From positions 3,913,001-3,977,000 of the forward strand of contig CP099617.1 in NCBI GenBank assembly GCA_024072375.1: a stretch of 64,000 nt of DNA, in the 5' to 3' direction. The position numbers and the translations under genes are program-made. Below the pieces are notes generated by a model. That model did no database searches and had not been told where the DNA came from. It saw nothing but the letters and a program-made list of their open reading frames with translations. This document shows positions 26,603 to 34,577 of this stretch, in pieces; the stretch's first letter is position 1; every line of letters starts with the position of its first letter. Origin of the DNA: Sphingomonadaceae bacterium OTU29LAMAA1. GTDB lineage: Bacteria; Pseudomonadota; Alphaproteobacteria; Sphingomonadales; Sphingomonadaceae.

Positions 26603-26908
26603 TCAGCGGCAGCGGCGCTTGCCGCCCCGGTCGATCTCACGGCCGAGCAGGCCACCAGCAACGGCGCCGCCGAGGGTACCTAACGTACGGTCGCCCCGCG
26701 TGTCGACGGTACGGCCGAGTAGCGCGCCACCGACTGCGCCGACGACGGCACCGGTCGTGCCGTCAGGCTTGCGGCAGCGGACGCGGCCGCGATTGTCACG
26801 CCATTCGCGATACTTGTACTTCTGCGCGCCGGCCTGCGACACCGGAACGACCATCGTCGCCGGCAGGACCATCGCCGCGCAACCCATTGCGAGCATCAAT
26901 TTACGCAT
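26603..26908 (-). CDS. 101-aa exported glycine-zipper protein
   Basis: The signal peptide covers about residues 1-28 (AGAQ). It is followed by KYREWRDNRGRVRCRKPDGTTG and then the zipper GAVVGAVGGALLGRTVDTRGDRTLGTLGGAVAGGLLGREIDRG, ending KRRCR. Glycine-zipper 2TM-type domains insert in the outer membrane. The DGTTG-then-zipper-then-basic-Cys end repeats that of the 25381 gene. A hairpin GGGCG..CGCGAG-ttgc-CTCGCG..CGCCC lies 40 bases downstream and may terminate transcription. Confidence 0.75.
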   Translation of the reverse strand: MRKLMLAMGCAAMVLPATMVVPVSQAGAQKYKYREWRDNRGRVRCRKPDGTTGAVVGAVGGALLGRTVDTRGDRTLGTLGGAVAGGLLGREIDRGGKRRCR

Positions 26909-26992
26909 CGTTTCACTCCCGTCTGGAAAATCTGTGCTGTGCTAACGTCGTTCAACATAGCGTGGTTGCATGAACGTCAAACAACGTTCCGT

Positions 26993-27157
26993 TCAGGAAA
27001 CGATTTCGCTTGAAACGGCTGGTTCGGGCGGTGTTTCGGCAGCGGTGGTGCGACGTTTACGATAATGGTTGGCGACGAGTGTCGCGCCCAGGATGAACCC
27101 TCCGGGCGCGAGCAGGACGACGGCGGCGAGGCCGACCTGAGCTTTGGTGATACGCAT
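26993..27157 (-). CDS. 54-aa single-span membrane protein
   Basis: A short ORF that fills an otherwise empty space: MRITKAQVGLAAVVLLAPGG, then FILGATLVANHYRKRRTTA, and then a polar tail ending SSEIVS. It has one membrane helix (residues about 7-29) with a positive cluster right after it, so the C-terminus is inside. Codon use matches its neighbours. No clear ribosome site is seen (TGTCACC precedes the ATG). Confidence 0.55.
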   Translation of the reverse strand: MRITKAQVGLAAVVLLAPGGFILGATLVANHYRKRRTTAAETPPEPAVSSEIVS

Positions 27158-27195
27158 GGTGACAGCTGTAGCGCGATCGGGTGAACGAAGGCTGT

Positions 27196-27513
27196 TCAGA
27201 ACGGCAGTCTGAACTTGAGCATCGCGCGTGGGCTGCTTTGACCGTTCGGCAGTACGCCCTGTTCCGCTTCCACGCCTACGCCTATCTTGCCGATCGCCGT
27301 GCGTGCGCGGATCGGTCGCTGGGCATAGGACGCGTCATCGAGCGGGCGCAGGCGATCCGCCTCCTTGTCGCGGGCGCAGACGACGATGTCGCCGCTGTCG
27401 TCGGGAATGCCGCAGGGCGTCTCGACAATGGGCCTCGGCTTCACCGGGCGCAAATCGTTCGGAATCGGTGGGCCTGCCACCGCCTGCACCGCCATCATCA
27501 TCGCCAGCCGCAT
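27196..27513 (-). CDS. 105-aa exported hypothetical protein
   Basis: GGAGGA lies about 8-11 bases upstream of the ATG at 27513. The N-terminus MRLAMMMAVQAVAG may be a short signal peptide. The block CGIPDDSGDIVVCARDKEADRLRPLDD, with its two cysteines, is a pattern seen in many short secreted proteins of sphingomonads. The end is basic and aromatic. The function is unknown. Confidence 0.65.
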   Translation of the reverse strand: MRLAMMMAVQAVAGPPIPNDLRPVKPRPIVETPCGIPDDSGDIVVCARDKEADRLRPLDDASYAQRPIRARTAIGKIGVGVEAEQGVLPNGQSSPRAMLKFRLPF

Positions 27514-27570
27514 ACGCGTCCTCCGCTCCGTAGCGAAGGTGACGCGCGATTGCGGCGCGAACGCGGCGGG

Positions 27571-28173
27571 TCAGCGATAGTTGAAGCTGATGCTGATCCG
27601 TTCGCCCTTGGCGGCGTTGGGGACGACCTCGTGCCGCAGCCAGCTTTCCCACAGGAAGACGCTGCCGGGCTTCGGTTCTGCGTAGACGAAGGTCGCGTGG
27701 CTCTCGTCCGCATCCGCGCGGCGGGTGGGTGCGGCCATCATCATCGGCAGCCGCGGGTCCTCCAGCTTCAGCGCACCGGCACCGGGCGGGGTGGCGACGT
27801 AGATCGTGCCACTGACCGCGCTATGCGGATGGATGTGCCCCGAATGCGTGCCGCCGGGCTTGAGGACGTTGACCCACAGGCTGTCGAGCTTGAGCTTGCG
27901 GCCGTTCAGGTCGAACGCACACGCCTCGGCGAAGCGCGCGACATGCTTGTTGAGCAGCTTGACCAGGTCACCGAAGCGCGGGTCGCGCGACGGCAGGTCG
28001 TTGAGCGAGGCGTAGGACGTATAGCCGCGATAGCCATGCGCCTTCGACCATGCGACGCCGGCGCGATCCTGGCGCGCGAGGTCGAGGCAGGCGTCCTCCA
28101 GCTCTTCCAGCAGGGCGGCGTCGCCGAGGTCGTCCTCGTAGAAGCGGGTGGCGAACAGCGTGCGGATCGTCAT
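27571..28173 (-). CDS. Putative 2OG-Fe(II) oxygenase (TIGR02466 family)
   Basis: 200 aa from the ATG at 28173. LWVNVLKPGGTHSGHIHPHSAVSGTIYVATPPGAGALKLEDPR carries the iron-binding His and the beta strands of the jelly roll. The distal His is in WLRHEVVPN, and the Arg that binds 2-oxoglutarate is in KGERISISFNY. The TIGR02466 group has no known substrate; many act on proteins. It is coupled to pth upstream (ATGA), an unexpected pairing. Confidence 0.85.
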   Translation of the reverse strand: MTIRTLFATRFYEDDLGDAALLEELEDACLDLARQDRAGVAWSKAHGYRGYTSYASLNDLPSRDPRFGDLVKLLNKHVARFAEACAFDLNGRKLKLDSLWVNVLKPGGTHSGHIHPHSAVSGTIYVATPPGAGALKLEDPRLPMMMAAPTRRADADESHATFVYAEPKPGSVFLWESWLRHEVVPNAAKGERISISFNYR

Positions 28174-28739
28174 GCGGCCAACCTCATAGCGACATCGTTC
28201 ATGAATCGCACGTCGTCGCCCGCCGCAAGCCACGGCGCCTCCGCCCCGATCGCGCCGAGCATGTCGGCGAGCGGATCGAGTTCTGCCTTGGCGTAATTAC
28301 CCAGCACGTAGCCGGTGACGCGGTCCTTGTGTCCGGGATGGCCGATGCCCAGTCGCACCCGGCGGAACTCCGGCCCCAGATGCTGGTCGGTCGAGCGCAG
28401 GCCATTGTGCCCAGCCGTCCCGCCGCCGCGTTTCACCTTCACCTTGAACGGCGCGAGATCGAGTTCGTCGTGGAACACCGTCAACGCGTCCGGCCCCAGC
28501 TTGTAAAAGCGCAGCGCCTCACCGATCGCGCGGCCGCTTTCGTTCATGAACGTCGCGGGCTTGAGCAGCAGCACCTTCTCGGTGCCGATCCGCCCCTCCT
28601 GCGTCCAGCCCTGGAACTGCTTCTTCACCGGACCGAAGCCGTGCATGTCGGCGATCAGGTCGATCGCCATGAACCCGACGTTATGCCGGTGCAGCGCATA
28701 TTGCGCCCCCGGATTGCCGAGCCCGGCCCAGATCTGCAT
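28170..28739 (-). CDS. pth: Peptidyl-tRNA hydrolase
   Basis: 189 aa from the ATG at 28739 (MQIWAGLGNPG). Pth recycles peptidyl-tRNA. The catalytic His is in LHRHNVGFMAID, and the other signatures are KPATFMNESGRAIGEALRF, HDELDLAPFKVKVKRGGGTAGHNGLRS and RLGIGHPGHKDRVTGYVLG. It lies downstream of rplY, the usual rplY-pth order, with a palindromic element between. Confidence 0.97.
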   Translation of the reverse strand: MQIWAGLGNPGAQYALHRHNVGFMAIDLIADMHGFGPVKKQFQGWTQEGRIGTEKVLLLKPATFMNESGRAIGEALRFYKLGPDALTVFHDELDLAPFKVKVKRGGGTAGHNGLRSTDQHLGPEFRRVRLGIGHPGHKDRVTGYVLGNYAKAELDPLADMLGAIGAEAPWLAAGDDVRFMNDVAMRLAA

Positions 28740-28785
28740 GGCGTTGGTCCTTCTACGGCGCGTAAGCCAACCATAACACACGTTT

Positions 28786-28878
28786 GTCATCCCCGCGGAG
28801 GCGGGGATCCATAGTCACTGCGACCGCTGAGTCTCATTAAGATCAGCCGGTATGGATCCCCGCCTGCGCGGGGATGAC
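28786..28878. repeat. Palindromic element between rplY and pth
   Basis: The arms at 28786-28813 and 28851-28878 are 28 bp and match with one mismatch. Each is itself a hairpin (ATCCCCGC-ggag-GCGGGGAT). The loop is 37 bases. Sequences of the type GTCATCCCCGC.GAGGCGGGGATCCA are widespread in alphaproteobacteria, so this is probably a known dispersed palindrome. Confidence 0.85.
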
Positions 28879-28902
28879 GAACCTTGGGGCACTCTGAAAA
28901 CG

Positions 28903-28937
28903 AAAAAGGGCAGGAGAGCGTCGCCGCTGCCCTGCCC
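28903..28937 (-). terminator. Possible terminator of rplY
   Basis: On the minus strand GGGCAGG, a 16-base spacer and CCTGCCC are followed by TTTTTCGTTTTC. The loop is large, so the strength is uncertain. It lies just before the palindromic element and 34 bases past the rplY stop. Confidence 0.55.
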
Positions 28938-28970
28938 CCTTGTCCGACGCCGCCGTAGCGGCACCACCCA

Positions 28971-29666
28971 TCAGTTCTTCTGGGTGGTGATCTTGTCGTC
29001 GTCGTTGTCGTCGTCGTTCGGCTCGACGACCGGCTCATCCTCGGCGGCGGCTTCAGCTGCCTGCGCCTCGGCGACTTCCGCCTCGAGAGCCTCGTCCTCG
29101 ACGGTCGGGACGGTCGGCGGCACGATCGTGGCGATCGCGAAGTCGCGGTCGTCGATCGCGGGCTTCGCGCCCTTCGGCAGCTCGACGTCGCTGATGTGGA
29201 TCGAGTCGCCGATTTCCTTGCCCTTCAGCGAGATCGTGATCTCGGAGGGGATGTCGGCGGCGTCGACGACCAGCTCGATCTCGTGGCGCGTGATGTTCAG
29301 CACGCCGTTGCCGCGCTTGATGCCGGGGGCGTCGTCTTCGTCGGTGAACACGACGGGGACGGCCACGGTCACTTCGGTGTGCTCACCGATGCGCAGGAAA
29401 TCGACGTGGATCGGGCGATCGGTGACGGGGTGGAACGTCACGTCCTTCGGCAGCGTGCGCTGGCCGGAGACCATGATGACGGAATTCATGAAGTGACCGG
29501 TCATCAGCGCCTTCATCAGCGCCTTTTCCTCGAGATGGATCGAGGTCGGTTCCTTGTTCTGGCCGTAGATCACGGCGGGGACGCGGCCGTCACGACGCAG
29601 CGCCCGGGAGGCTCCCTTGCCAACCCGGTCGCGCGTCTCGGCTGCGAGCGTAATGGTGTCGCTCAT
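28971..29666 (-). CDS. rplY: 50S ribosomal protein L25 (CTC/TL5 type)
   Basis: 231 aa. The N-terminal 5S-rRNA-binding domain begins ITLAAETRDRVGKGASRALRRDGRVPAVIYG, continues through HPVTDRPIHVDFLRIGEHT, and the C-terminal beta domain includes PGIKRGNGVLNITRHEIELVVDAADIP. The last 45 residues are strongly acidic and alanine-rich (EALEAEVAEAQAAEAAAEDEP, EPNDDDNDDDK), as often found in this family. It is the first gene before pth. Confidence 0.96.
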   Translation of the reverse strand: MSDTITLAAETRDRVGKGASRALRRDGRVPAVIYGQNKEPTSIHLEEKALMKALMTGHFMNSVIMVSGQRTLPKDVTFHPVTDRPIHVDFLRIGEHTEVTVAVPVVFTDEDDAPGIKRGNGVLNITRHEIELVVDAADIPSEITISLKGKEIGDSIHISDVELPKGAKPAIDDRDFAIATIVPPTVPTVEDEALEAEVAEAQAAEAAAEDEPVVEPNDDDNDDDKITTQKN

Positions 29667-29776
29667 GCAGATAACCTTCCGAAACGTGCTTGTATGTGCT
29701 TCCGCGCCACGCCTCCAGGGATGACCATGACCGGAAGCGGCGGCGCTTAGCGGAGGGGCGGGGAAAAAGCAACTCG

Positions 29777-29881
29777 CCGTCTCGCTCCGGCCCTCACCCC
29801 ATCGGTGCTGCGCACCTCTCCCCTCTCCCGGCGGGAGAGGGGATAAGACGGCGAAGCCGTCGAAGGGTGAGGACAGGGGCG
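29777..29881. repeat. CTCTCCC/GGGAGAG palindromic element
   Basis: Between rplY and the TraB gene: CCCTCTCCC-ggc-GGGAGAGGGG as the central hairpin, GACGGC-gaa-GCCGTC as a second one, and imperfect outer arms GGCCCTCACCC and GGGTGAGGACAGGGG. The layout is the same as at 8707 and in the second insertion of glyS. Confidence 0.75.
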
Positions 29882-29890
29882 ATTACAGCG

Positions 29891-30799
29891 TTAGTATTTC
29901 ACCCGCTCCGCCTTCACCCCCAGCTTCGCCAGCTGTGCCTGCACCGAATCCGGCCCGGCCAGATGCCCCGCGCCCACCGCGATGAATACCGTCCCCGGCG
30001 TCGCCATCCGCCCCTTGATCCACGACGCCCAGCGCACGTTGCGGTCGGTCAGCAGCACCTTCGCCACCTCGGGCGAGCTCTTCAGCTCCTCGTTCATCTC
30101 ACGCGCCAGCGCATCCGGATCGCCCCGCGCCCAATCGTCGACCATGCTCGCCATCGTGCTGTCGAGCTTCGGCAATTCCTCGACCGTGTTTTCCAGGAAT
30201 TGCAACTGCGCCTGATCCGACAGGCTGCCGAAGAAGCCCAGTTGCTGCTCCGGCGTCTCCAGCCCGGTCACCGGCTTGCGCGCCTGCTTGGCGGCGGCGG
30301 CGATCACCTCTTCCGGCCCGTTGCTGTTCGAATAGCCGAGCTTCGACAAGGGCGCGACCGACAGCTGCGTCGCCGCCAGCCACGGCTTGTAGCGATCGAG
30401 CGCATCCGCCGGCAGGCCGAGGTCGGTCACCGCCTTGGTGAACGCCGCGCGCTTCGCTTCGGGCAGGCGCCGGGTCAGCGGCGGGGTGCCGGGCGCGGCG
30501 ACGCCGGTCGCCTGCACCAGCCCCTGCATCGTCGCCTGATCGGGCATCACGATCTCCAGCTTGACCTCGTCCGACCGGTCGAACGCGGTCTTCACCGCCT
30601 CGTCGAACCAGGTCAGCCCGGGCTTCAGGACGTGGATCGTGCCGAACAGGTACACCGTTGTGTCCTTGTCCCTCACTACCCAAAGCGCCGGATCGGCATC
30701 GTTGGCCGCCGCGGCGGCCTTGGCAGGCTGCTTAGCGCAGGCGGGCAGGGCAAGGGTGAGCGCGATCGCCGACAATGCGGCGCCAAGGGTTCGGATCAT
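29891..30799 (-). CDS. TraB/GumN-family lipoprotein
   Basis: 302 aa. The N-terminus MIRTLGAALSAIALTLALPAC is a lipoprotein signal (Cys21). The TraB/GumN domain shows GTIHVLKPGLTWFDEAV (the GTIH motif near residue 54), LETPEQQLGFFGSL, and FIAVGAGHLAGPDSV near the end. The fold is thought to be a metalloprotease-like EreA/ChaN relative. The substrate is unknown. It is divergent from glyQ. Confidence 0.88.
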   Translation of the reverse strand: MIRTLGAALSAIALTLALPACAKQPAKAAAAANDADPALWVVRDKDTTVYLFGTIHVLKPGLTWFDEAVKTAFDRSDEVKLEIVMPDQATMQGLVQATGVAAPGTPPLTRRLPEAKRAAFTKAVTDLGLPADALDRYKPWLAATQLSVAPLSKLGYSNSNGPEEVIAAAAKQARKPVTGLETPEQQLGFFGSLSDQAQLQFLENTVEELPKLDSTMASMVDDWARGDPDALAREMNEELKSSPEVAKVLLTDRNVRWASWIKGRMATPGTVFIAVGAGHLAGPDSVQAQLAKLGVKAERVKY

Positions 30800-30893
30800 G
30801 CGGGAACGTCGTCCTGAAGTGAAGCTGCGCCCAAGCTAATGCCGCGCCGCACCACTTGCTAGACGCCGCCTCATCCGCCAAAGCCACCGGGCC

Positions 30894-31763
30894 ATGGCCG
30901 CAACACCGCTTTCCTTCCAGAAGATGATCCTGACGCTCCACGACTATTGGAGCGATCGGGGCTGCGTGATTCTCCAGCCGTACGACATGGAGATGGGGGC
31001 AGGGACCTTCCATCCCGCCACGACGCTGCGCGCGCTCGGCCCCGACACGTGGAACGCCGCCTTCGTCCAGCCCTGCCGCCGCCCGACCGACGGCCGCTAC
31101 GGCGAGAACCCCAACCGGCTCCAGCATTATTACCAGTATCAGGTGATCCTGAAGCCTTCGCCGGCCGATTTGCAGGAGCTCTATCTGGGGTCGCTGGCGG
31201 CGATCGGTGTCGACATGACCCGCCACGATATCCGCTTCGTCGAGGACGATTGGGAATCGCCGACGCTGGGCGCCTGGGGCCTCGGCTGGGAGGTCTGGTG
31301 CGACGGCATGGAGGTGACGCAATTCACCTACTTCCAGCAGATGGGCGGTTTCGACATGAAGCCGGTCGCGGGCGAACTCACCTACGGGTTGGAGCGGCTG
31401 GCGATGTACATTCAGGACGTCGACAACGTCTACGATCTGGCCTTCAACGACAGCGGCGTCAGCTACGGCGACGTGTTCCTCGAGAACGAACGCCAGATGT
31501 CGAAGTGGAATTTCGAGGTCGCCGACACCGCAACGCTGTTCGACGCCTTCAAGAAGGCCGCGGCGGAATGCGAGAACAGCCTCGCCGCCGGCCTCCCGAT
31601 CCCCGCCTACGAACAGGCGATCAAGGCCAGCCACACCTTCAACCTGCTGCAAGCCCGCGGCGTCATCTCCGTCGCCGAGCGGCAAGCCTACATCGGCCGC
31701 GTCCGCGATCTCGCCAAGGGTGCCTGCGGCGCGTGGATGGAGAAGAACGGGTGGACGGCGTGA
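30894..31763 (+). CDS. glyQ: Glycyl-tRNA synthetase alpha subunit
   Basis: 289 aa, the catalytic subunit of the alpha2beta2 enzyme. Motifs: GCVILQPYDMEMGAGTFHPATTLRALGP, PCRRPTDGRYGENPNRLQHYYQYQVILKP, EDDWESPTLGAWGLGWEVWCDGMEVTQFTYFQQ and TYGLERLAMY. It is followed after 230 bases by glyS, with an inverted repeat in the gap. Confidence 0.97.
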   Translation: MAATPLSFQKMILTLHDYWSDRGCVILQPYDMEMGAGTFHPATTLRALGPDTWNAAFVQPCRRPTDGRYGENPNRLQHYYQYQVILKPSPADLQELYLGSLAAIGVDMTRHDIRFVEDDWESPTLGAWGLGWEVWCDGMEVTQFTYFQQMGGFDMKPVAGELTYGLERLAMYIQDVDNVYDLAFNDSGVSYGDVFLENERQMSKWNFEVADTATLFDAFKKAAAECENSLAAGLPIPAYEQAIKASHTFNLLQARGVISVAERQAYIGRVRDLAKGACGAWMEKNGWTA

Positions 31764-31793
31764 TGCTTCTGTGCCGGACGCAAGAAGGTGTTT

Positions 31794-31959
31794 TCACGCG
31801 GAGACGCGGAGACGCGGAGAAGAAGAGGGAGGTGGATCACCTGTATCCCATTCTTTCTTCCAATCGTCTGAAGCGCCTGCGGCGCAAAGCCTGTGGCCAG
31901 CCACACGCTCGCTCCAATATCTCTCCTCTTCTTCTCCGCGTCTCCGCGTCTCCGCGTGA
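31794..31959. repeat. Long inverted repeat with tandem nonamer arms (glyQ-glyS gap)
   Basis: Perfect 35-bp arms at 31794-31828 and 31925-31959. Each is TCACGCGGAGACGCGGAGAC followed by another unit and GAAGAAGAGG on the left, and its complement on the right. The loop is about 96 bases. The structure matches the element in the hisA-hisF gap, although the nonamer differs at two positions (GCGGAGAC here, GCGAAGAC there). The arms begin 31 bases after the glyQ stop and end 33 bases before the glyS start. Confidence 0.9.
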
Positions 31960-31992
31960 ACACAATTCTTCCTTCTTCGCCGGCGCAACACG

Positions 31993-34476
31993 ATGACCGA
32001 CTTCCTCCTCGAACTCCGCTCCGAAGAAATCCCCGCGCGCATGCAGGACAAGGCGCGTGACGATCTCGCCCGCCTGTTCGCCGCCGAGCTCGCCAAGGCC
32101 GGGCTGAAGGCCGCCGCACTCGTCACCTATGCCACCCCGCGCCGGCTGGTGCTGATCGCCCGCGAGCTGCCGGTCGAAACCCAGGCCGTGTCGGAAGAGA
32201 CCAAAGGCCCCAAGGCCAGCGCTCCCCCGCAAGCGTTAGAAGGCTTCCTCCGCAAGACCGGCCTCACCCGCGAACAGCTGACCGAGCGCGACGGCGTCCT
32301 CTACGCGGTCACCGAAAAGCCTGGCCGCGCCACCACGCAGGTGCTGGCCGAGGCGATCCCGGCGATCATCCGCGCCTTTCCCTGGCCGAAATCGATGCGC
32401 TGGGGGGCGGCCTCCACCTCGACCGAAAGCCTGCGCTGGGTCCGCCCGCTGCACGGCATCGTCACGCTGTTCGGCGACGACCTCGTCGACATCGAGATCG
32501 CCGGCATCCGCTCCGGCGTCGCGACCTTCGGCCATCGCTTCCACCACCCCGGCCAGATCACGATCGGCTCGGCGGCGGATTACATCGAAAAGCTGCGCGC
32601 CTGTCACGTCATCGTCGACCAGGACGAACGCCGCACCCTGATCCGCGAGCGCGCCAGCGCGCTTGCCGCCGAAGCCGGTCTGGTGCTGGTCGAGGACGAG
32701 GGTCTCGTCGCCGAAAACGCCGGCCTGACCGAATGGCCGGTGCCGCTGCTCGGCGGCTTCGACGCGGAGTATCTCACCGTCCCGCCAGAGGTGATCCAGC
32801 TCACCGCCCGCGTGAACCAGAAGTATTTCGTCTGCCGCGATGCAAGTGGCGCGCTCGCCAACGCCTTCGTCTGCACCGCGAATGTCGAGGCGACCGACGG
32901 CGGCGCGAAGATCGTCGACGGCAACCGCAAGGTCCTCGCCGCGCGGTTGAGCGACGCCCGCTTCTTCTACGAAACCGACCTCAAGACCCGCCTCGAAGAC
33001 CTGCGCCCCAAGCTGGAACAGATCGTCTTCCACGAGAAACTCGGCACCGTCGCCGACAAGGTCGACCGCGTCGCCAAACTCGCTCGCTGGCTGGTCGAAG
33101 AAGGCATCGTCGGGGCAAAGCCCCTCCCCTTCAGGGGAGGGGTCGGGGGTGGGGGACGTCTCACCGAGACCGACTTCCGCGTCCTCCACCCCAACCCCTC
33201 CTCTGAAGAGGAGGGGCTTGCCACGCTCGCCGACATGGCCGAACGCGCCGCGCGCCTCGCCAAGGCGGACCTCGTCACCGGCATGGTCGGCGAATTCCCC
33301 GAGCTACAGGGCCTGATGGGCGGCTATTACGCCGCCGCCCAGGGCGAGCCGCAAGAAGTCGCCGAAGCGATCCGCGACCACTACAAGCCGGTCGGGCAGG
33401 GCGACGAAGTCCCCACTGCGCCGGTGACGGTGGCGGTATCGCTGGCGGATAAGCTGGATACGATCTCTGCGTTTTTCAGCATCGGCGACCGACCAACCGG
33501 GTCTAAGGACCCGTTTGCGCTACGTCGTGCTGCGTTAGGTGTTATTCGGTTGGTTGTCGAAAATGAGCTGCGTGTGCCGATGATGCCGGTGGTCGAGCTT
33601 GCTGCGGCAACCGTATCATTCAGCCGCCAAGTCGCCCCGATCGTTCGGGTCTTGCCGGTACTTGATGCAATAGGCGCGTTGAAGACGGCACTGAAATGGA
33701 ACGACGTTCTTGATCCGCTGGTCGCTGGAGCGACTAGGATCGCCAATGATGACGCCTCGCGGTTTATTTTAAAGGCGAAGCTAACAGCGACTGAGGTGCT
33801 CGACTTCTTCGCCGACCGCCTCAAGGTCCAGCAACGCGAAGCCGGCGTCCGTCACGACCTGATCGACGCGGTGTTCGCGATTGGCGGCGAGGACGATCTC
33901 GTCCGCCTGCTCGCCCGCGTCCGCGCGCTGCAAGCGTTCGTCACCACCGAAGACGGCACCAACCTCCTCGCCGGCTACAAGCGCGCCGCCAACATCCTGA
34001 AAAAGGAAGGCTATTCCACCCCTCTCCCATCGGGCGCATCGGGCCGGTCAGGCTCCCAGCCTGACCTAAACCGTCCGGGGGACGGTTTACCCGATGCGGG
34101 GCAAGGCGCGCCAGCGCCGCGGGGTGAGGGCAGGGGCGAGACGACCGACGAACCTCACCCTTCCGCGCCTACGGCGCTCCCTCCCTCTCCCGCCGGGAGA
34201 GGGAATTTGCTGTCCTACATGCCCGAAACCGCCGAAGCTGCGCTCATCGCCGCCCTCGATTCGGCCGAACCCGCCGCCGCATCCGCAGTGGCGCGGGAAG
34301 ATTTCGAAGGCGCGATGGCGGCGCTCGCCTCGCTGCGCGCGCCGATCGATGCGTTCTTTGACAGCGTGACCGTCAACGATACCGACCCGGCGAAGCGTGC
34401 CGCGCGGCTGGCGCTGCTCGCCCGCGTCCGCACCGCGGTGCATGCCGTCGCCGACTTTTCGAAAATCGAGGGGTAG
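31993..34476 (+). CDS. glyS: Glycyl-tRNA synthetase beta subunit with two in-frame repeat insertions
   Basis: 827 aa, about 100 residues longer than alphaproteobacterial GlyS as I remember it. The normal landmarks are present: LLELRSEEIPARMQ, WPKSMRWG, TARVNQKYFVCRD, DSFALRR-like KDPFALRRAALGVIRL, and the DALR end LASLRAPIDAFFDSVTVND. Two parts of the protein are translated palindromic repeats. About residues 376-411 read PLPFRGGVGGGGRL ... LHPNPSSEEEGLA. About residues 675-739 read PLPSGASGRSGSQPDLNRPG ... and TALPPSPAGRGNLLSY. Both keep the frame. The region about 33470-33800 has visibly more A/T in third codon positions than its flanks. Confidence 0.95.
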   Translation: MTDFLLELRSEEIPARMQDKARDDLARLFAAELAKAGLKAAALVTYATPRRLVLIARELPVETQAVSEETKGPKASAPPQALEGFLRKTGLTREQLTERDGVLYAVTEKPGRATTQVLAEAIPAIIRAFPWPKSMRWGAASTSTESLRWVRPLHGIVTLFGDDLVDIEIAGIRSGVATFGHRFHHPGQITIGSAADYIEKLRACHVIVDQDERRTLIRERASALAAEAGLVLVEDEGLVAENAGLTEWPVPLLGGFDAEYLTVPPEVIQLTARVNQKYFVCRDASGALANAFVCTANVEATDGGAKIVDGNRKVLAARLSDARFFYETDLKTRLEDLRPKLEQIVFHEKLGTVADKVDRVAKLARWLVEEGIVGAKPLPFRGGVGGGGRLTETDFRVLHPNPSSEEEGLATLADMAERAARLAKADLVTGMVGEFPELQGLMGGYYAAAQGEPQEVAEAIRDHYKPVGQGDEVPTAPVTVAVSLADKLDTISAFFSIGDRPTGSKDPFALRRAALGVIRLVVENELRVPMMPVVELAAATVSFSRQVAPIVRVLPVLDAIGALKTALKWNDVLDPLVAGATRIANDDASRFILKAKLTATEVLDFFADRLKVQQREAGVRHDLIDAVFAIGGEDDLVRLLARVRALQAFVTTEDGTNLLAGYKRAANILKKEGYSTPLPSGASGRSGSQPDLNRPGDGLPDAGQGAPAPRGEGRGETTDEPHPSAPTALPPSPAGRGNLLSYMPETAEAALIAALDSAEPAAASAVAREDFEGAMAALASLRAPIDAFFDSVTVNDTDPAKRAARLALLARVRTAVHAVADFSKIEG
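33118..33224. repeat. Palindromic element inserted in-frame in glyS (first)
   Basis: A hairpin CCCCTCCCC-ttca-GGGGAGGGG lies at 33121-33142 and another, CCCCTCCTC-tgaa-GAGGAGGGG, at 33195-33216. GGGGGTGGGGG and CCACCCCAACC sit inside. This is the hisH-hisA type element in a short form. It encodes about 36 extra residues between the WLVEEGIV and LADMAERAARLAKADL segments of GlyS. The right hairpin is nearly identical to the terminator at 61961. Confidence 0.85.
34015..34207. repeat. Palindromic element inserted in-frame in glyS (second)
   Basis: It starts CCCCTCTCCCATCGGG and ends CCCTCTCCC-gcc-GGGAGAGGGA. Inside are several hairpins: GTCAGGCT-ccc-AGCCTGAC, AAACCGTCC-ggg-GGACGGTTT, GGCGC-gcca-GCGCC and GGTGAGGGCAGGGGCGAG. 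It spans about 64 codons with no stop, between the conserved YKRAANILKKEG and the C-terminal DALR domain. It belongs to the CTCTCCC family of 8707 and 29777. Confidence 0.85.
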
Positions 34477-34577
34477 GTAACGAACCCCCACGTACCGTAA
34501 ACTTCGGCAACTTCCGAACGTCGGGTTTGCTTCCTTCCTCCCCGGGACAGGCATCCAACGTAGCTCAAGGACCAGCG

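Noticed and set aside
31993..34476. glyS as a pseudogene because of the repeat insertions
   Set aside because: No stop or frameshift is present; all conserved blocks before, between and after the insertions are in one frame.
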